From TMED27 sp964351195 (lineage in GTDB: Bacteria > Pseudomonadota > Alphaproteobacteria > Micavibrionales > Micavibrionaceae): 16,662 nucleotides of DNA. The DNA is taken from NCBI GenBank assembly GCA_964351195.1, contig CAYGNI010000039.1, positions 1 to 16,662 on the forward strand. Reading direction: 5' to 3'. A program made the position numbers and the translations under genes. How positions within the stretch are numbered: the first letter of the stretch is position 1; the number at the start of each line of letters is the position of its first letter. Shown in pieces: positions 6,616 to 14,459 of this stretch. The notes beneath the pieces are model-generated. The model made no database searches. It was not told the DNA's origin and was given only the letters and a program-made list of their open reading frames with translations.

Positions 6616-8167
6616 ATCACCTTTGGAGTGTCCGGCCTGGGATGCGCTGGTGCAGCATCAGTCGGCTCTTGAAGATGTTCATATCGCCGCACTTTTTGAA
6701 AACGACCCAGCTCGGTTTGAAGACTTTTCCGTTTCACTTGATGGTCTGCTGTTTGATTTTTCAAGGCACAAGATTACACAAGATACGCTGGGCCTATTTT
6801 CTCAGCTGGCTGATGAGATTGACCTGAACGGTTGGCGCGAGAAGCTGTTTGGCGGGGATGAGATTAATTTTTCCGAGGCGCGCGCAGTTCTTCACACTGC
6901 GCTACGCACGCCGGTTCCTTCCTCCCTTGAGATTAACGGCATCAATATTGCCGAATTTGTTAAAAATACTCTGAAGAAAATTAAAACGATCAGCGGGGAT
7001 ATCCGCGCAAATTTCACTATCACAGATGTTGTGAATATCGGCATTGGCGGGTCCGATCTAGGGCCGCGGATTTTGTGTGAAGCGCTGCAATCCGGTGCAG
7101 ACGGGCCTCGGCTGCATTTCGTTGATACGATTGACGGGGTGAAAATCAAGCGGTTACTGGATGATCTTAAACCGGAACATACCGTTTTTATTCTCGCCTC
7201 CAAGACATTTACCACACAGGAAACCATGATGAATGCGCACCAGATGCGCGAATGGGTCGAGGCGGCTTTGGGCGCAGCGGGTGTGGAAGAGCATTTTTAT
7301 GCTGTCACCATGAATGACCAAGGGGCGCAGGATTTTGGAATTGCGCGTGATCACATTCTGCCTTTGCGCAATTGGATCGGTGGGCGCTTTAGCGTGTGGG
7401 GGGCCATTGGTCTTCCGATCGCGATTGCCAATGGTTTTGAGACTTTTGAAGCGCTGCTTAAAGGTGCGCGCACGGTGGATGAGCATTTCCAAAGCGCGCC
7501 GTTACCGCAGAATATTCCGATGCTGATGGCGTTTTTGGGCGTTTGGTATAACAATTTTTGGGGTTATCACACGCATGCGGTTTTGCCCTATGTGCAGGAT
7601 TTGCAGAAATTTCCGTCATTGGTGCAGCAGCTCGATATGGAATCCAACGGAAAGTCGGTGGACCGCAATGGGAATAAAGTTAGCTATGCCACTGCGCCTG
7701 TCACGTTTGGGGATTGCGGCACGAACGGGCAGCACGCGTTTTTTCAAGCGCTACATCAGGGCACACAGATCATTCCCGCTGATTTTATTGCCTCTTTGAA
7801 CAATACGCATGGGCTTAACGATCATCACGCCGCTTTGGTCGGGAATTTGATGGCACAGAGCGATGCGCTGATGAACGGGCGTGAAAATGCGCAAGAGCCG
7901 CATCGTCATTTTGAGGGAAACCGACCGCATTCGATGTTCATTTTTGATCGGCTGGATGCCTATCATTTGGGACTGTTATTGGCGCTTTATGAGCATAAAG
8001 TGTTCGTGCAAGGGGTCTTATGGAACGTGAACAGCTTTGATCAGTGGGGCGTAGAGCTTGGTAAGCAGCTCTCTGGACCAATCATTGAAACCTTGCAATC
8101 CGGGCACGCCAATGCGGGCACAAACTCTCTTCTCGGACATATTTTAGAGAAATTCATAAAATTTTAG
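6578..8167 (+). CDS. pgi: Glucose-6-phosphate isomerase
   Basis: Pgi interconverts glucose 6-phosphate and fructose 6-phosphate in the cytoplasm, in glycolysis, gluconeogenesis and the supply of sugar precursors. The 529-residue protein (Escherichia coli: about 549) shows the full set of family blocks: NIGIGGSDLGP (153-163), ASKTFTTQET (207-216), GGRFSVWGAIGLP (268-280, with R270), QLDMESNGKS (351-360), GTNGQHAFFQALHQGT (381-396), a histidine at 411 in the NNTH segment, and FDQWGVELGKQL (487-498, with K496). One oddity: the segment usually read GEPGTNGQHAF is GDCGTNGQHAF, so Asp379 replaces the Glu that acts as catalytic base in well-studied enzymes. It overlaps the M16 gene by 38 bases from this start; the ATG at 6605 would shorten that to 11. 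No functional link to the M16 pair is obvious. Confidence 0.96.
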   Translation: MQPQSKHFPMSNKSPLECPAWDALVQHQSALEDVHIAALFENDPARFEDFSVSLDGLLFDFSRHKITQDTLGLFSQLADEIDLNGWREKLFGGDEINFSEARAVLHTALRTPVPSSLEINGINIAEFVKNTLKKIKTISGDIRANFTITDVVNIGIGGSDLGPRILCEALQSGADGPRLHFVDTIDGVKIKRLLDDLKPEHTVFILASKTFTTQETMMNAHQMREWVEAALGAAGVEEHFYAVTMNDQGAQDFGIARDHILPLRNWIGGRFSVWGAIGLPIAIANGFETFEALLKGARTVDEHFQSAPLPQNIPMLMAFLGVWYNNFWGYHTHAVLPYVQDLQKFPSLVQQLDMESNGKSVDRNGNKVSYATAPVTFGDCGTNGQHAFFQALHQGTQIIPADFIASLNNTHGLNDHHAALVGNLMAQSDALMNGRENAQEPHRHFEGNRPHSMFIFDRLDAYHLGLLLALYEHKVFVQGVLWNVNSFDQWGVELGKQLSGPIIETLQSGHANAGTNSLLGHILEKFIKF

Positions 8168-8190
8168 GCATAATTCTGGTAGACTTTACA

Positions 8191-8208
8191 GGGCGTTAGA
8201 ATACGCCC
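8191..8208 (+). other. Short inverted repeat in the pgi to pentapeptide-repeat gene gap
   Basis: GGGCGT (8191-8196) and ACGCCC (8203-8208) can form a 6-bp stem with a 6-base loop, 23 bases after the pgi stop. No T run follows, so this is at best a weak or factor-assisted terminator, or a leader hairpin of the next gene. The rest of this 71-base gap shows nothing I can name. Confidence 0.3.
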
Positions 8209-8238
8209 GCGAATGTAGATTTTGCGAAGAAAGCGCAT

Positions 8239-9543
8239 ATGGCAGAAAGAATTATACCAGAGCATCACGATTTACCGCGCGTCAGCCAATCCACGCTGGA
8301 TGAGGCCATACACAAGCATGCGATGTTTTTGCGCGGCGATAAAGGTGGGGCGCGCGCAGTTTTTCAGTATCGCGATCTTTCTGAGCTGGATTTTAAGGGC
8401 AAAGATCTTTCCCAGGCCGATTTCACAGGCTCCCTTTTCTTAGAAGCAAATTTATCAAACGGCACGTTTGTCGGGGCGAGTTTCTTTGCCAGTGATTTGC
8501 GCAACGCCAATTTAGAAAATGCCAATCTGTCGCGGGTGGATTTTCGTGGGGCCTATGTCGCAGGGGCGAATTTGACAGGTGCAAACCTGATTGATGCTGA
8601 TATGCGCGAAGGCAAGATCATGAAGCGTGATAAGCAAGGTGTTTTGGAAGACCGCAAGCGTTCTGGCGGCGTTGGGGCGAAGACTGTTTTTACAGGGGCG
8701 AAGTTGACCGCGACGAAGATGAGAGGCGCGCAGGCTATCTCCGCGGATTTCTCAGATGCGGATTTGAGTGGCGTTGACATGAGAGGTTCTGATATGAGCG
8801 GCGTGAATTTCACAGGGGCTAATCTGGCTGATAGTGATATTAGCGGCGCCAACCTCAGCCACGCCAGTATGCGGAATTCCGTTTTGAGCGGCGCGCTCCT
8901 TGAAAATGTTGAGAAGAAGGGCCTTTTCCTTGGCGGCGCTGTGACCGAAGCGGATATGGGGAGCAAGCTCGAAAATCTTGGAAAGACTTTGCAAGAGTTG
9001 CTTGAAGAGCACACGGTTTGGGTTGCAACGGCCGGTAAAGCGGGGCGGCAGCTTGATCTCAGCCGTTATGATTTACGCGATGTGATTGATCTTCGCAAAT
9101 TCCCGCTCACAGCAATCAGGGCCGATCATGCCACGTTCCTTAGCCAGGATTTGCACAAGGCGGAATTGCAAAGTGCGTATTTCGATCATGCCGATTTTCG
9201 CGACTGTAATTTGCAGGATGCTGATTTGCGGGGCTCCAGTTTTAAATACGGGATGTTCACGCGTGCAAATTTGAGGGGTGCGATGCTGTGCCCGCTGGAA
9301 TTTAAAAATGATGATCACACTACGCGCTTGCAACGCGTGGATATGAGCGGAACGAATTTGCGCTATGTTTCCTTTGAAGGGGCAGATTTGCGCGATTGTA
9401 TTTTGATGGGCGTTGATTTGAGCAGCGCGAATTTACGCGGGTGTGATTTGCGCCGCGCCGATCTTACGGGCGCTATTTTAAATGACACAAATTTCAAACA
9501 TGCGCGGCTTGATGACGCAATCATCGACATGAACGCGATCTGA
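8239..9543 (+). CDS. Large pentapeptide-repeat protein
   Basis: This 434-residue protein is built mainly of A(D/N)Lxx pentapeptide repeats, which fold into a right-handed four-sided beta helix. Three repeat blocks can be seen: about 46-125, 148-222 and 271-430. They are separated by a charged insert (126-147, many Lys/Arg/Asp) and by a largely helical, non-repeat segment (about 223-270, with KLENLGKTLQELLEEH). A short break near 352-365 interrupts the last block. Residues 1-45 are non-repeat and precede the first coil. There is no signal peptide or membrane segment, so it should be cytoplasmic. Some family members mimic DNA and protect gyrase, others are scaffolds or effectors; nothing here picks one, and the three-block layout differs from small Qnr-type proteins of about 215 residues. 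Its function is unknown. The ATG at 8239 has only a weak GAAGAAAG-like ribosome binding site. Confidence 0.9.
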   Translation: MAERIIPEHHDLPRVSQSTLDEAIHKHAMFLRGDKGGARAVFQYRDLSELDFKGKDLSQADFTGSLFLEANLSNGTFVGASFFASDLRNANLENANLSRVDFRGAYVAGANLTGANLIDADMREGKIMKRDKQGVLEDRKRSGGVGAKTVFTGAKLTATKMRGAQAISADFSDADLSGVDMRGSDMSGVNFTGANLADSDISGANLSHASMRNSVLSGALLENVEKKGLFLGGAVTEADMGSKLENLGKTLQELLEEHTVWVATAGKAGRQLDLSRYDLRDVIDLRKFPLTAIRADHATFLSQDLHKAELQSAYFDHADFRDCNLQDADLRGSSFKYGMFTRANLRGAMLCPLEFKNDDHTTRLQRVDMSGTNLRYVSFEGADLRDCILMGVDLSSANLRGCDLRRADLTGAILNDTNFKHARLDDAIIDMNAI

Positions 9544-9581
9544 TTTATCCACCGATCGTAGCCTCTATATGCAACTCAAAG

Positions 9582-9610
9582 CTGACTCTTGCCCCTAGCC
9601 GCGCTAAATT
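9582..9610 (+). promoter_or_regulatory. Candidate promoter of mutL
   Basis: CTGACT (9582-9587) and TAAATT (9605-9610) are separated by 17 bases and each match the sigma-70 consensus at 4 of 6 positions. Transcription from it would start at or next to the mutL ATG at 9617. Hexamers this weak occur by chance, so this is a tentative call. The remaining bases of the 73-base gap hold no terminator that I can see. Confidence 0.3.
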
Positions 9611-9616
9611 ACTCTT

Positions 9617-11428
9617 ATGCGTATACGATATTTACCGGAAACATTAATCAACCAAATTGCCGCAGGGGAAGTGATTGAACGGCCTTTTGCCGTGGTCAAA
9701 GAGTTGGTCGAAAATGCCATTGATGCCGGTGCTACGTCGATTAGCGTTGATCTCACCGATGGCGGGAAGAGCAAGATTGTCATACAGGATAATGGCGGGG
9801 GGATGAACCGCGATGAGCTTGTGGCCTGCGTTGATCGTCATGCGACGTCAAAATTACCCGGCGATGATCTGGTGAATATTCAACATATGGGGTTTCGCGG
9901 TGAGGCTTTGGCCTCTATAGCGGCTGTGGCGCGGCTCAGCATTCATACGCGCCAAGGCGATGAAGCCTGGTCGATCCGTGTTGAAGGTGGCAAGAAACAT
10001 GAAGCCACCCCCTCTTCTCACCCTGCGGGGACACAAATCGAAGTGCGCGATTTGTTTTTTGCGACGCCTGCGCGCCTTAAGTTTTTAAAAACAGAGCGCG
10101 CGGAATTTATGGCGATTAAAGACACGCTCACGCAGTTGGCCATGGCCAATCACACTATTGCATTTCGTTTGACGCATGACGGGAAAGAAAGCTTTCACCA
10201 TCCTGCGGTTTTGGATTCTCAGAGCCGTCTGGCGCGGATTTTGGGGCGGGAATTTGGCGAAAATTCATTGCAGATTGAAGCCGAGCGCGAGGGGCTTCAG
10301 CTCTCAGGGTTTGCCGGATTGCCAACATTGCATCGCGGAACGTCACAATATCAATTTCTGTTTGTGAATGGCCGCCCGGTGAAGGACAAGCTGCTGTATG
10401 GATGCGTGCGCGCAGCCTATAGCGATGTTTTGCATGGTGGGCGGCATCCGATGCTGGCGTTGTTTGTGCAGGTTCCGGCCGATGCGGTTGATGTGAATGT
10501 GCATCCGGCAAAGGCGGAGGTGCGGTTTCGTGATCCGGGATTGGTGCGCGGGATGATTATCAGCGCGCTTAAACACGCTATCCATGATCATGGCGGGCAG
10601 GCTTCGAGTAGTGTCTCCAATGCTGCGCTTGGAAAGTTTCAAGCCAATGACGGGCCGCGTCCTTCTATTGGGCTGCCGTTGCATCGCGGAGCGTCCGCGC
10701 CTGTGCCGCGCTCTTATGCTTACGGGAACTTGGCGGAGAATGTGCAGCAGGCTTATGCGCCGCAAGCCTCATTCGCCGCAGAATTAGGGCCGTCAGCGCG
10801 GGCGGACGCGTTCGCTATGCCTGAACAGGATCAGGATGTGCAGGCGCATCCTTTGGGCGCCGCGCGCGCGCAATTACACGAGAATTATATTGTCGCGCAA
10901 ACGCCAGAGGGCATGATCCTTGTCGATCAGCATGCCGCGCATGAACGGCTGGTGTACGAGCGTTTTAAGGCGCAGCTCGCCGATCACGGCGTTGAAAAGC
11001 AGGGATTATTGTCACCCGAAATTGTTACCCTTGAAGAGAGCGAGACCGAGCGGCTTTTAAAATATGCCGATGCCTTATCCAAGCTTGGCCTTGATATAGA
11101 AGCTTTTGGCCCCGGCACAATCGCCGTGCAATCTGTTCCTGCGCTTTTGGGCGCCAAGACCGATATCAAACAGCTTTTGCAGGATTTGGCGGATGAGATT
11201 ACGGAGCGCGATACCGCGCAGGGGCTTGAAGAGCGGCTGAATAATATTTTATCGACGATGGCGTGTCATGGATCTGTGCGGTCCGGGCGGCGGATGAATG
11301 TTGATGAAATGAACGCGCTTTTGCGGCAAATGGAGGCAACTCCGCTTTCGGGACAATGCAACCATGGACGACCGACTTATATCGCGCTATCCTTAAAAGA
11401 TATCGAGAAACTCTTTGGACGGAGATAA
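9617..11428 (+). CDS. mutL: DNA mismatch repair protein MutL with endonuclease motif
   Basis: MutL links mismatch recognition by MutS to strand removal. The 603-residue protein has the N-terminal GHKL ATPase: E29 and N33 in KELVENAIDAGA, DNGGGM (D58) and GFRGEAL (92-98). The central transducer domain includes LFVNGRPVKD and VDVNVHPAKAEVRF. A variable linker of about 100 residues, rich in Ala, Pro and Gln, precedes the C-terminal dimerisation domain. That domain carries the endonuclease motif DQHAAHERLVYE (437-448), plus ACHGSVRSG (549-557) and C581 in CNHGRP. So it should nick DNA itself, as expected for bacteria without MutH. The ATG at 9617 begins the canonical RYLPETLINQIAAGEVI start; no Shine-Dalgarno sequence precedes it. 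The next gene is coupled to its stop codon. Confidence 0.97.
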   Translation: MRIRYLPETLINQIAAGEVIERPFAVVKELVENAIDAGATSISVDLTDGGKSKIVIQDNGGGMNRDELVACVDRHATSKLPGDDLVNIQHMGFRGEALASIAAVARLSIHTRQGDEAWSIRVEGGKKHEATPSSHPAGTQIEVRDLFFATPARLKFLKTERAEFMAIKDTLTQLAMANHTIAFRLTHDGKESFHHPAVLDSQSRLARILGREFGENSLQIEAEREGLQLSGFAGLPTLHRGTSQYQFLFVNGRPVKDKLLYGCVRAAYSDVLHGGRHPMLALFVQVPADAVDVNVHPAKAEVRFRDPGLVRGMIISALKHAIHDHGGQASSSVSNAALGKFQANDGPRPSIGLPLHRGASAPVPRSYAYGNLAENVQQAYAPQASFAAELGPSARADAFAMPEQDQDVQAHPLGAARAQLHENYIVAQTPEGMILVDQHAAHERLVYERFKAQLADHGVEKQGLLSPEIVTLEESETERLLKYADALSKLGLDIEAFGPGTIAVQSVPALLGAKTDIKQLLQDLADEITERDTAQGLEERLNNILSTMACHGSVRSGRRMNVDEMNALLRQMEATPLSGQCNHGRPTYIALSLKDIEKLFGRR

Positions 11429-11988
11429 TGATGGACGCCGCTGACATTGATCACAAGCCACCCGGACAGAAAAAGATTTACAACATGTACGCGCTTTTTG
11501 GCGTTGCGTTGGGGCTAGGGTTTTTGCCAAGCATAGCTGCAGCGTTGGTATCGTTGTTGTTCTTTATTGCTGTGCTTATTTACGCGTATGTCCTGCGTTC
11601 GGGCGCAGAAGATGAAAGCCTGCTGGAAAACCACTCGACATACGTGATCCGTACGATCTGGATTGCCAGCTTTTTTATGATTGTGACGATGATTATTGGG
11701 TCCGTGTATCTGGTTGCGAATATAGATTATGCATCCTTTGATGCCTGTGCGCAAAGTGCGGCGGCGGGATTGAACATGGCAGACATTGAATCCAGCAGTT
11801 TGACAGCCGTGTACGGCTATATGACGCCATGCATGGACGGTTTTATCAGTGATAATTTACGTGTTTTGATTGTTTCCTTGTTCCTGGCGGGTGGCCTGCC
11901 GATTATTTACATTATTTACAGGTTCTTTAAGGGGCTCGCACGTGCGATTAAAGGATATCGCTTGGCGAATGTTAAGGGCTGGTTTTAA
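11428..11988 (+). CDS. Small integral membrane protein, DUF4870/COG3671-like
   Basis: This protein of 186 residues (185 if translation starts at the second ATG, 11431) has hydrophobic segments at about 21-36, 37-56, 73-97 and 145-165. The C-terminal pattern GLARAIKGYRLANVKGWF and the HSTYVIRTIWI segment resemble the DUF4870/COG3671 group of small membrane proteins of unknown function; I recognise the resemblance only loosely. A roughly 45-residue hydrophilic loop (100-143) between the third and fourth segments carries two cysteines, C107 and C135. The mutL stop and this start share a base (TAATG), with GGAG at 11421-11424 suiting the ATG at 11431 slightly better. Translation is therefore probably coupled to mutL, though no functional link to mismatch repair is evident. 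Confidence 0.72.
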   Translation: MMDAADIDHKPPGQKKIYNMYALFGVALGLGFLPSIAAALVSLLFFIAVLIYAYVLRSGAEDESLLENHSTYVIRTIWIASFFMIVTMIIGSVYLVANIDYASFDACAQSAAAGLNMADIESSSLTAVYGYMTPCMDGFISDNLRVLIVSLFLAGGLPIIYIIYRFFKGLARAIKGYRLANVKGWF

Positions 11989-12692
11989 TCCAATAAATCG
12001 CGGTAGGTTTGCGCAGCGGCGAGGTCTCTTTGGATAGCCTTGTCTTTGCTTTCCTGCGCGGGGTCTTGGCCGTAAAACTCTTCGTTATAGATTTCGGCCT
12101 TGAAGTTTTCTTCGACGCGCATGGCTTTGAACATATCCTCGGCGCTGAGTTCTTTTTCAACGAAAGAGAGGCCCATGACCACGGAGCCGCAGAGGGGGCT
12201 GACGAGCTGCAGGAGTGTAAAATCTGGTGCATCTAGGCTTTCCACATATTCGCGCACCGCTTTGTGCGCCTCTGGTGGTTGCGTCAGCGCGGTGAGGCCG
12301 TCTGTGACCTCCAGCTTTGTACCGAACTTCTTTTCAAACCCAATGAGATACGGGTCCCAGGCTTTGTCCTGAACCTGCCTTAAAGAAGGCGGGTGATCCG
12401 TGCGATAACACAGCAAATCCGTGTCAAGATATTTGAGCAGAAGCTCTTGCATAGCTTCGCGCTCTTTTTCGACTTTATCGATTTGCGTGTTTAAGATTTG
12501 CGTGATCGGCATAGAATCAGGCACGATCTCATCGCCCTGCTCTGCCCATTCGCGCTGAATGGCACTGGCGATCGCCTCGCTTGGTGTTTTTAGTGCGGCT
12601 TTTAGCGGGGTTTTGACCGGGCGCCCATCCAGCGTAATGGTATATCCGCCTTGCTCTTTGTGTGTGGCGACGAGTTTATAAAAGCGTTTCAT
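11985..12692 (-). CDS. ATP12 family F1-ATPase assembly chaperone
   Basis: ATP12 proteins bind free alpha subunits of the F1 ATP synthase and promote assembly of the alpha-beta hexamer; bacterial members are found in Alphaproteobacteria, as expected from the mitochondrial family. The 235-residue protein shows the family blocks LDGRPVKTPLKAAL (21-34), IQREWAEQGDEIVP (45-58), MPITQILNTQIDKV (60-73), YLDTDLLCYRTDHPPSL (87-103), QDKAWDPYL and the C-terminal EIYNEEFYGQDPAQE. The length is typical. Its ATG overlaps the stop of the upstream AsmA-like gene as ATGA, so the two are translationally coupled. The 3' end overlaps the convergent membrane-protein gene by 4 bases, with no terminator between them. 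Confidence 0.92.
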   Translation of the reverse strand: MKRFYKLVATHKEQGGYTITLDGRPVKTPLKAALKTPSEAIASAIQREWAEQGDEIVPDSMPITQILNTQIDKVEKEREAMQELLLKYLDTDLLCYRTDHPPSLRQVQDKAWDPYLIGFEKKFGTKLEVTDGLTALTQPPEAHKAVREYVESLDAPDFTLLQLVSPLCGSVVMGLSFVEKELSAEDMFKAMRVEENFKAEIYNEEFYGQDPAQESKDKAIQRDLAAAQTYRDLLD

Positions 12693-14443
12693 TTGTTTTC
12701 GGCTTCGGGGTTTGTCACTTCTATTACATCGTCATCGGAAACTTTTATGAAAGCCTTGCAAGGATGATCATCGCCCATGTTGAGATCTGCGAGGGTGAAT
12801 GCAAGAAAAGCAGGGTTGACAGTTCCCAGCAACAAGCCGCCGATTTTTTTGCCCAGATCAAGCGTGCTTGGTGTTATGGACGGTTTTCCTATCGGCCCTG
12901 AAATGATCACAGCACTTGAGATATCGCCTAAAGATACAGATTTTGTTTTGGGTTTGAGCTTAACGTCGAGGTTGTTTTGATCGATATTATACGTCCCCTC
13001 GCCCGCCACCGTGACTCGCTGTGTATCCAGAAACAGGTTTTTGGCCGTAGCAATTGCGTTTTGAATTTCCAAGTCGGCAATAGCACAATTCACATTGATT
13101 GTTGATGCTTCGCCTATATCGGGGATGATGGCATTCACGAGCCCTCCGCCCCACAGGTCTATTATCCCTGAATGCATATGCCCGCGCCCACCAATGAACA
13201 GAATGTTTCCTCTAAGGGCTTTTAACAGCCCATCAAGATTTGCGCTTTGTCCTTTAAGTTTGATTTTGATATCGGCCATGCCGGTGATATCGGCTGTTTC
13301 TTTTGTTCGTTCCTGAAGACGGCCATAATCGAAGTTTTTGACCGTGATGTTAATGTCGCCGTTTATAGCATTCTCTGATCCTTTAAGGATGATATCGCCA
13401 GACACATCACCGCCCGATAGTGTTCCTGAAAGCGGGCTAAAGGAGAGTGTACCATCTTTAATCGTCAACGGTGCAGAGACGGAGCCTAGGGCTTTACCGC
13501 CTGCTAGAAAGCTTTCGGCCTTAAAATCGATATCCGCAGTTTTGCCAGCGAAAGGATTATGTGTGCTGTCATTGGGGGATGGAAAAATGCGGTCCCATTC
13601 GTTGATCGCGGTGATGACGTAAGAGGCGCCGGTAAAATCTTCGATTGCGAAGGTCTTGGCATCCAGCGTGCCTGTTATATCCAGTACGGGGCCGCGCGTT
13701 ATGGCGAGGTCGGCGTCGACAATGGAGCCATGCTGGGGGAATTCGAAATCACCTTCAACATCGACGCGGCCTTTACCGCGTACGAATGACATATTGCCTT
13801 TTACCGTTTCCTGCGGGGACGAAAGCGTGAAATCACGCACATGAAACCCACCTATGGTTCTGGGACGAATGGTTCCTGTGAATTTCAATTTACCAAGAGA
13901 GGCTGTGATGGCACTTTCGTCGCTGAGCTCGAATTGTGGGTTTTTAACGTCACCTTCGTTGCTGAGGTCGACTTCGGCGCTTAAGGCTTCTTCGCCGATT
14001 TGTCCGTTTAGCTGCAGGAAGGAGCGCCCTTCCGCGTCTTCGTTGATGGCAAGTTCGTCAATGGTTACAGGTTGTTCCGCAAGTGTGTTTGCGGAGAAGA
14101 CTGCGTTTTTGATGTTGAGATCGCGAATGGTGCGATTGCCTAGAATAATATCCCAAAAGCCCAGCGCGACTTTGGCACTCTCAACTGTGATTGTGCGGGT
14201 TTCGTTATTGGGATCGGCAAGCTCTATGCCTTCCATATCGGCACCGATGTTTGGGAAAAACGTCATTTTATTGAGGGTTTTGATGTTTGCGTCCATGCGC
14301 GTTGCGCTGGCGAAATAATCCTCGAGCGCACCCTTGAGCGTCTCGTTGCTGCCGCCCATATTGACGAGCACTGTCAGCATAATGACGATGAAAATTCCAA
14401 AGAAGATGGCAGTTTTTAAAAGACGTCCAGCCCATTTTTTCAT
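12689..14443 (-). CDS. AsmA-like protein, C-terminal AsmA domain
   Basis: This 584-residue protein has an N-terminal membrane anchor (about 9-28) and a long periplasmic part rich in beta strands, the layout of AsmA-like repeating beta-groove proteins. Family knowledge: such proteins are proposed to carry phospholipids between inner and outer membranes or to influence outer-membrane protein assembly. The C-terminal AsmA domain is clear: GNILFIGGRGHMHSGIIDLW, then VNCAIADLEIQNAIATAKNL, LDTQRVTVAGEGTYNIDQNN, LKPKTKSVSLGDISSAVIISG and a final GDDHPC with C562. It is about as long as E. coli AsmA and much shorter than TamB or YhdP. An AGGA sequence lies 9 bases upstream of the ATG. It begins 16 bases after the pseudouridine synthase gene and overlaps atp12 by ATGA, so it is an internal gene of this minus-strand operon. 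The transport role is inferred from family. Confidence 0.88.
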   Translation of the reverse strand: MKKWAGRLLKTAIFFGIFIVIMLTVLVNMGGSNETLKGALEDYFASATRMDANIKTLNKMTFFPNIGADMEGIELADPNNETRTITVESAKVALGFWDIILGNRTIRDLNIKNAVFSANTLAEQPVTIDELAINEDAEGRSFLQLNGQIGEEALSAEVDLSNEGDVKNPQFELSDESAITASLGKLKFTGTIRPRTIGGFHVRDFTLSSPQETVKGNMSFVRGKGRVDVEGDFEFPQHGSIVDADLAITRGPVLDITGTLDAKTFAIEDFTGASYVITAINEWDRIFPSPNDSTHNPFAGKTADIDFKAESFLAGGKALGSVSAPLTIKDGTLSFSPLSGTLSGGDVSGDIILKGSENAINGDINITVKNFDYGRLQERTKETADITGMADIKIKLKGQSANLDGLLKALRGNILFIGGRGHMHSGIIDLWGGGLVNAIIPDIGEASTINVNCAIADLEIQNAIATAKNLFLDTQRVTVAGEGTYNIDQNNLDVKLKPKTKSVSLGDISSAVIISGPIGKPSITPSTLDLGKKIGGLLLGTVNPAFLAFTLADLNMGDDHPCKAFIKVSDDDVIEVTNPEAENK

Positions 14444-14459
14444 TTTAAAAAATCCTGTT

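Noticed and set aside
8191..8208. Intrinsic terminator after pgi
   Set aside because: The 6-bp stem has no following T run, so it was kept only as an inverted repeat and not called a terminator.
13854..14318. Open frame of 154 codons on the plus strand opposite the AsmA-like gene
   Set aside because: The translation is Ser-, Leu- and Pro-rich low-complexity sequence typical of an antisense shadow of a beta-rich gene.
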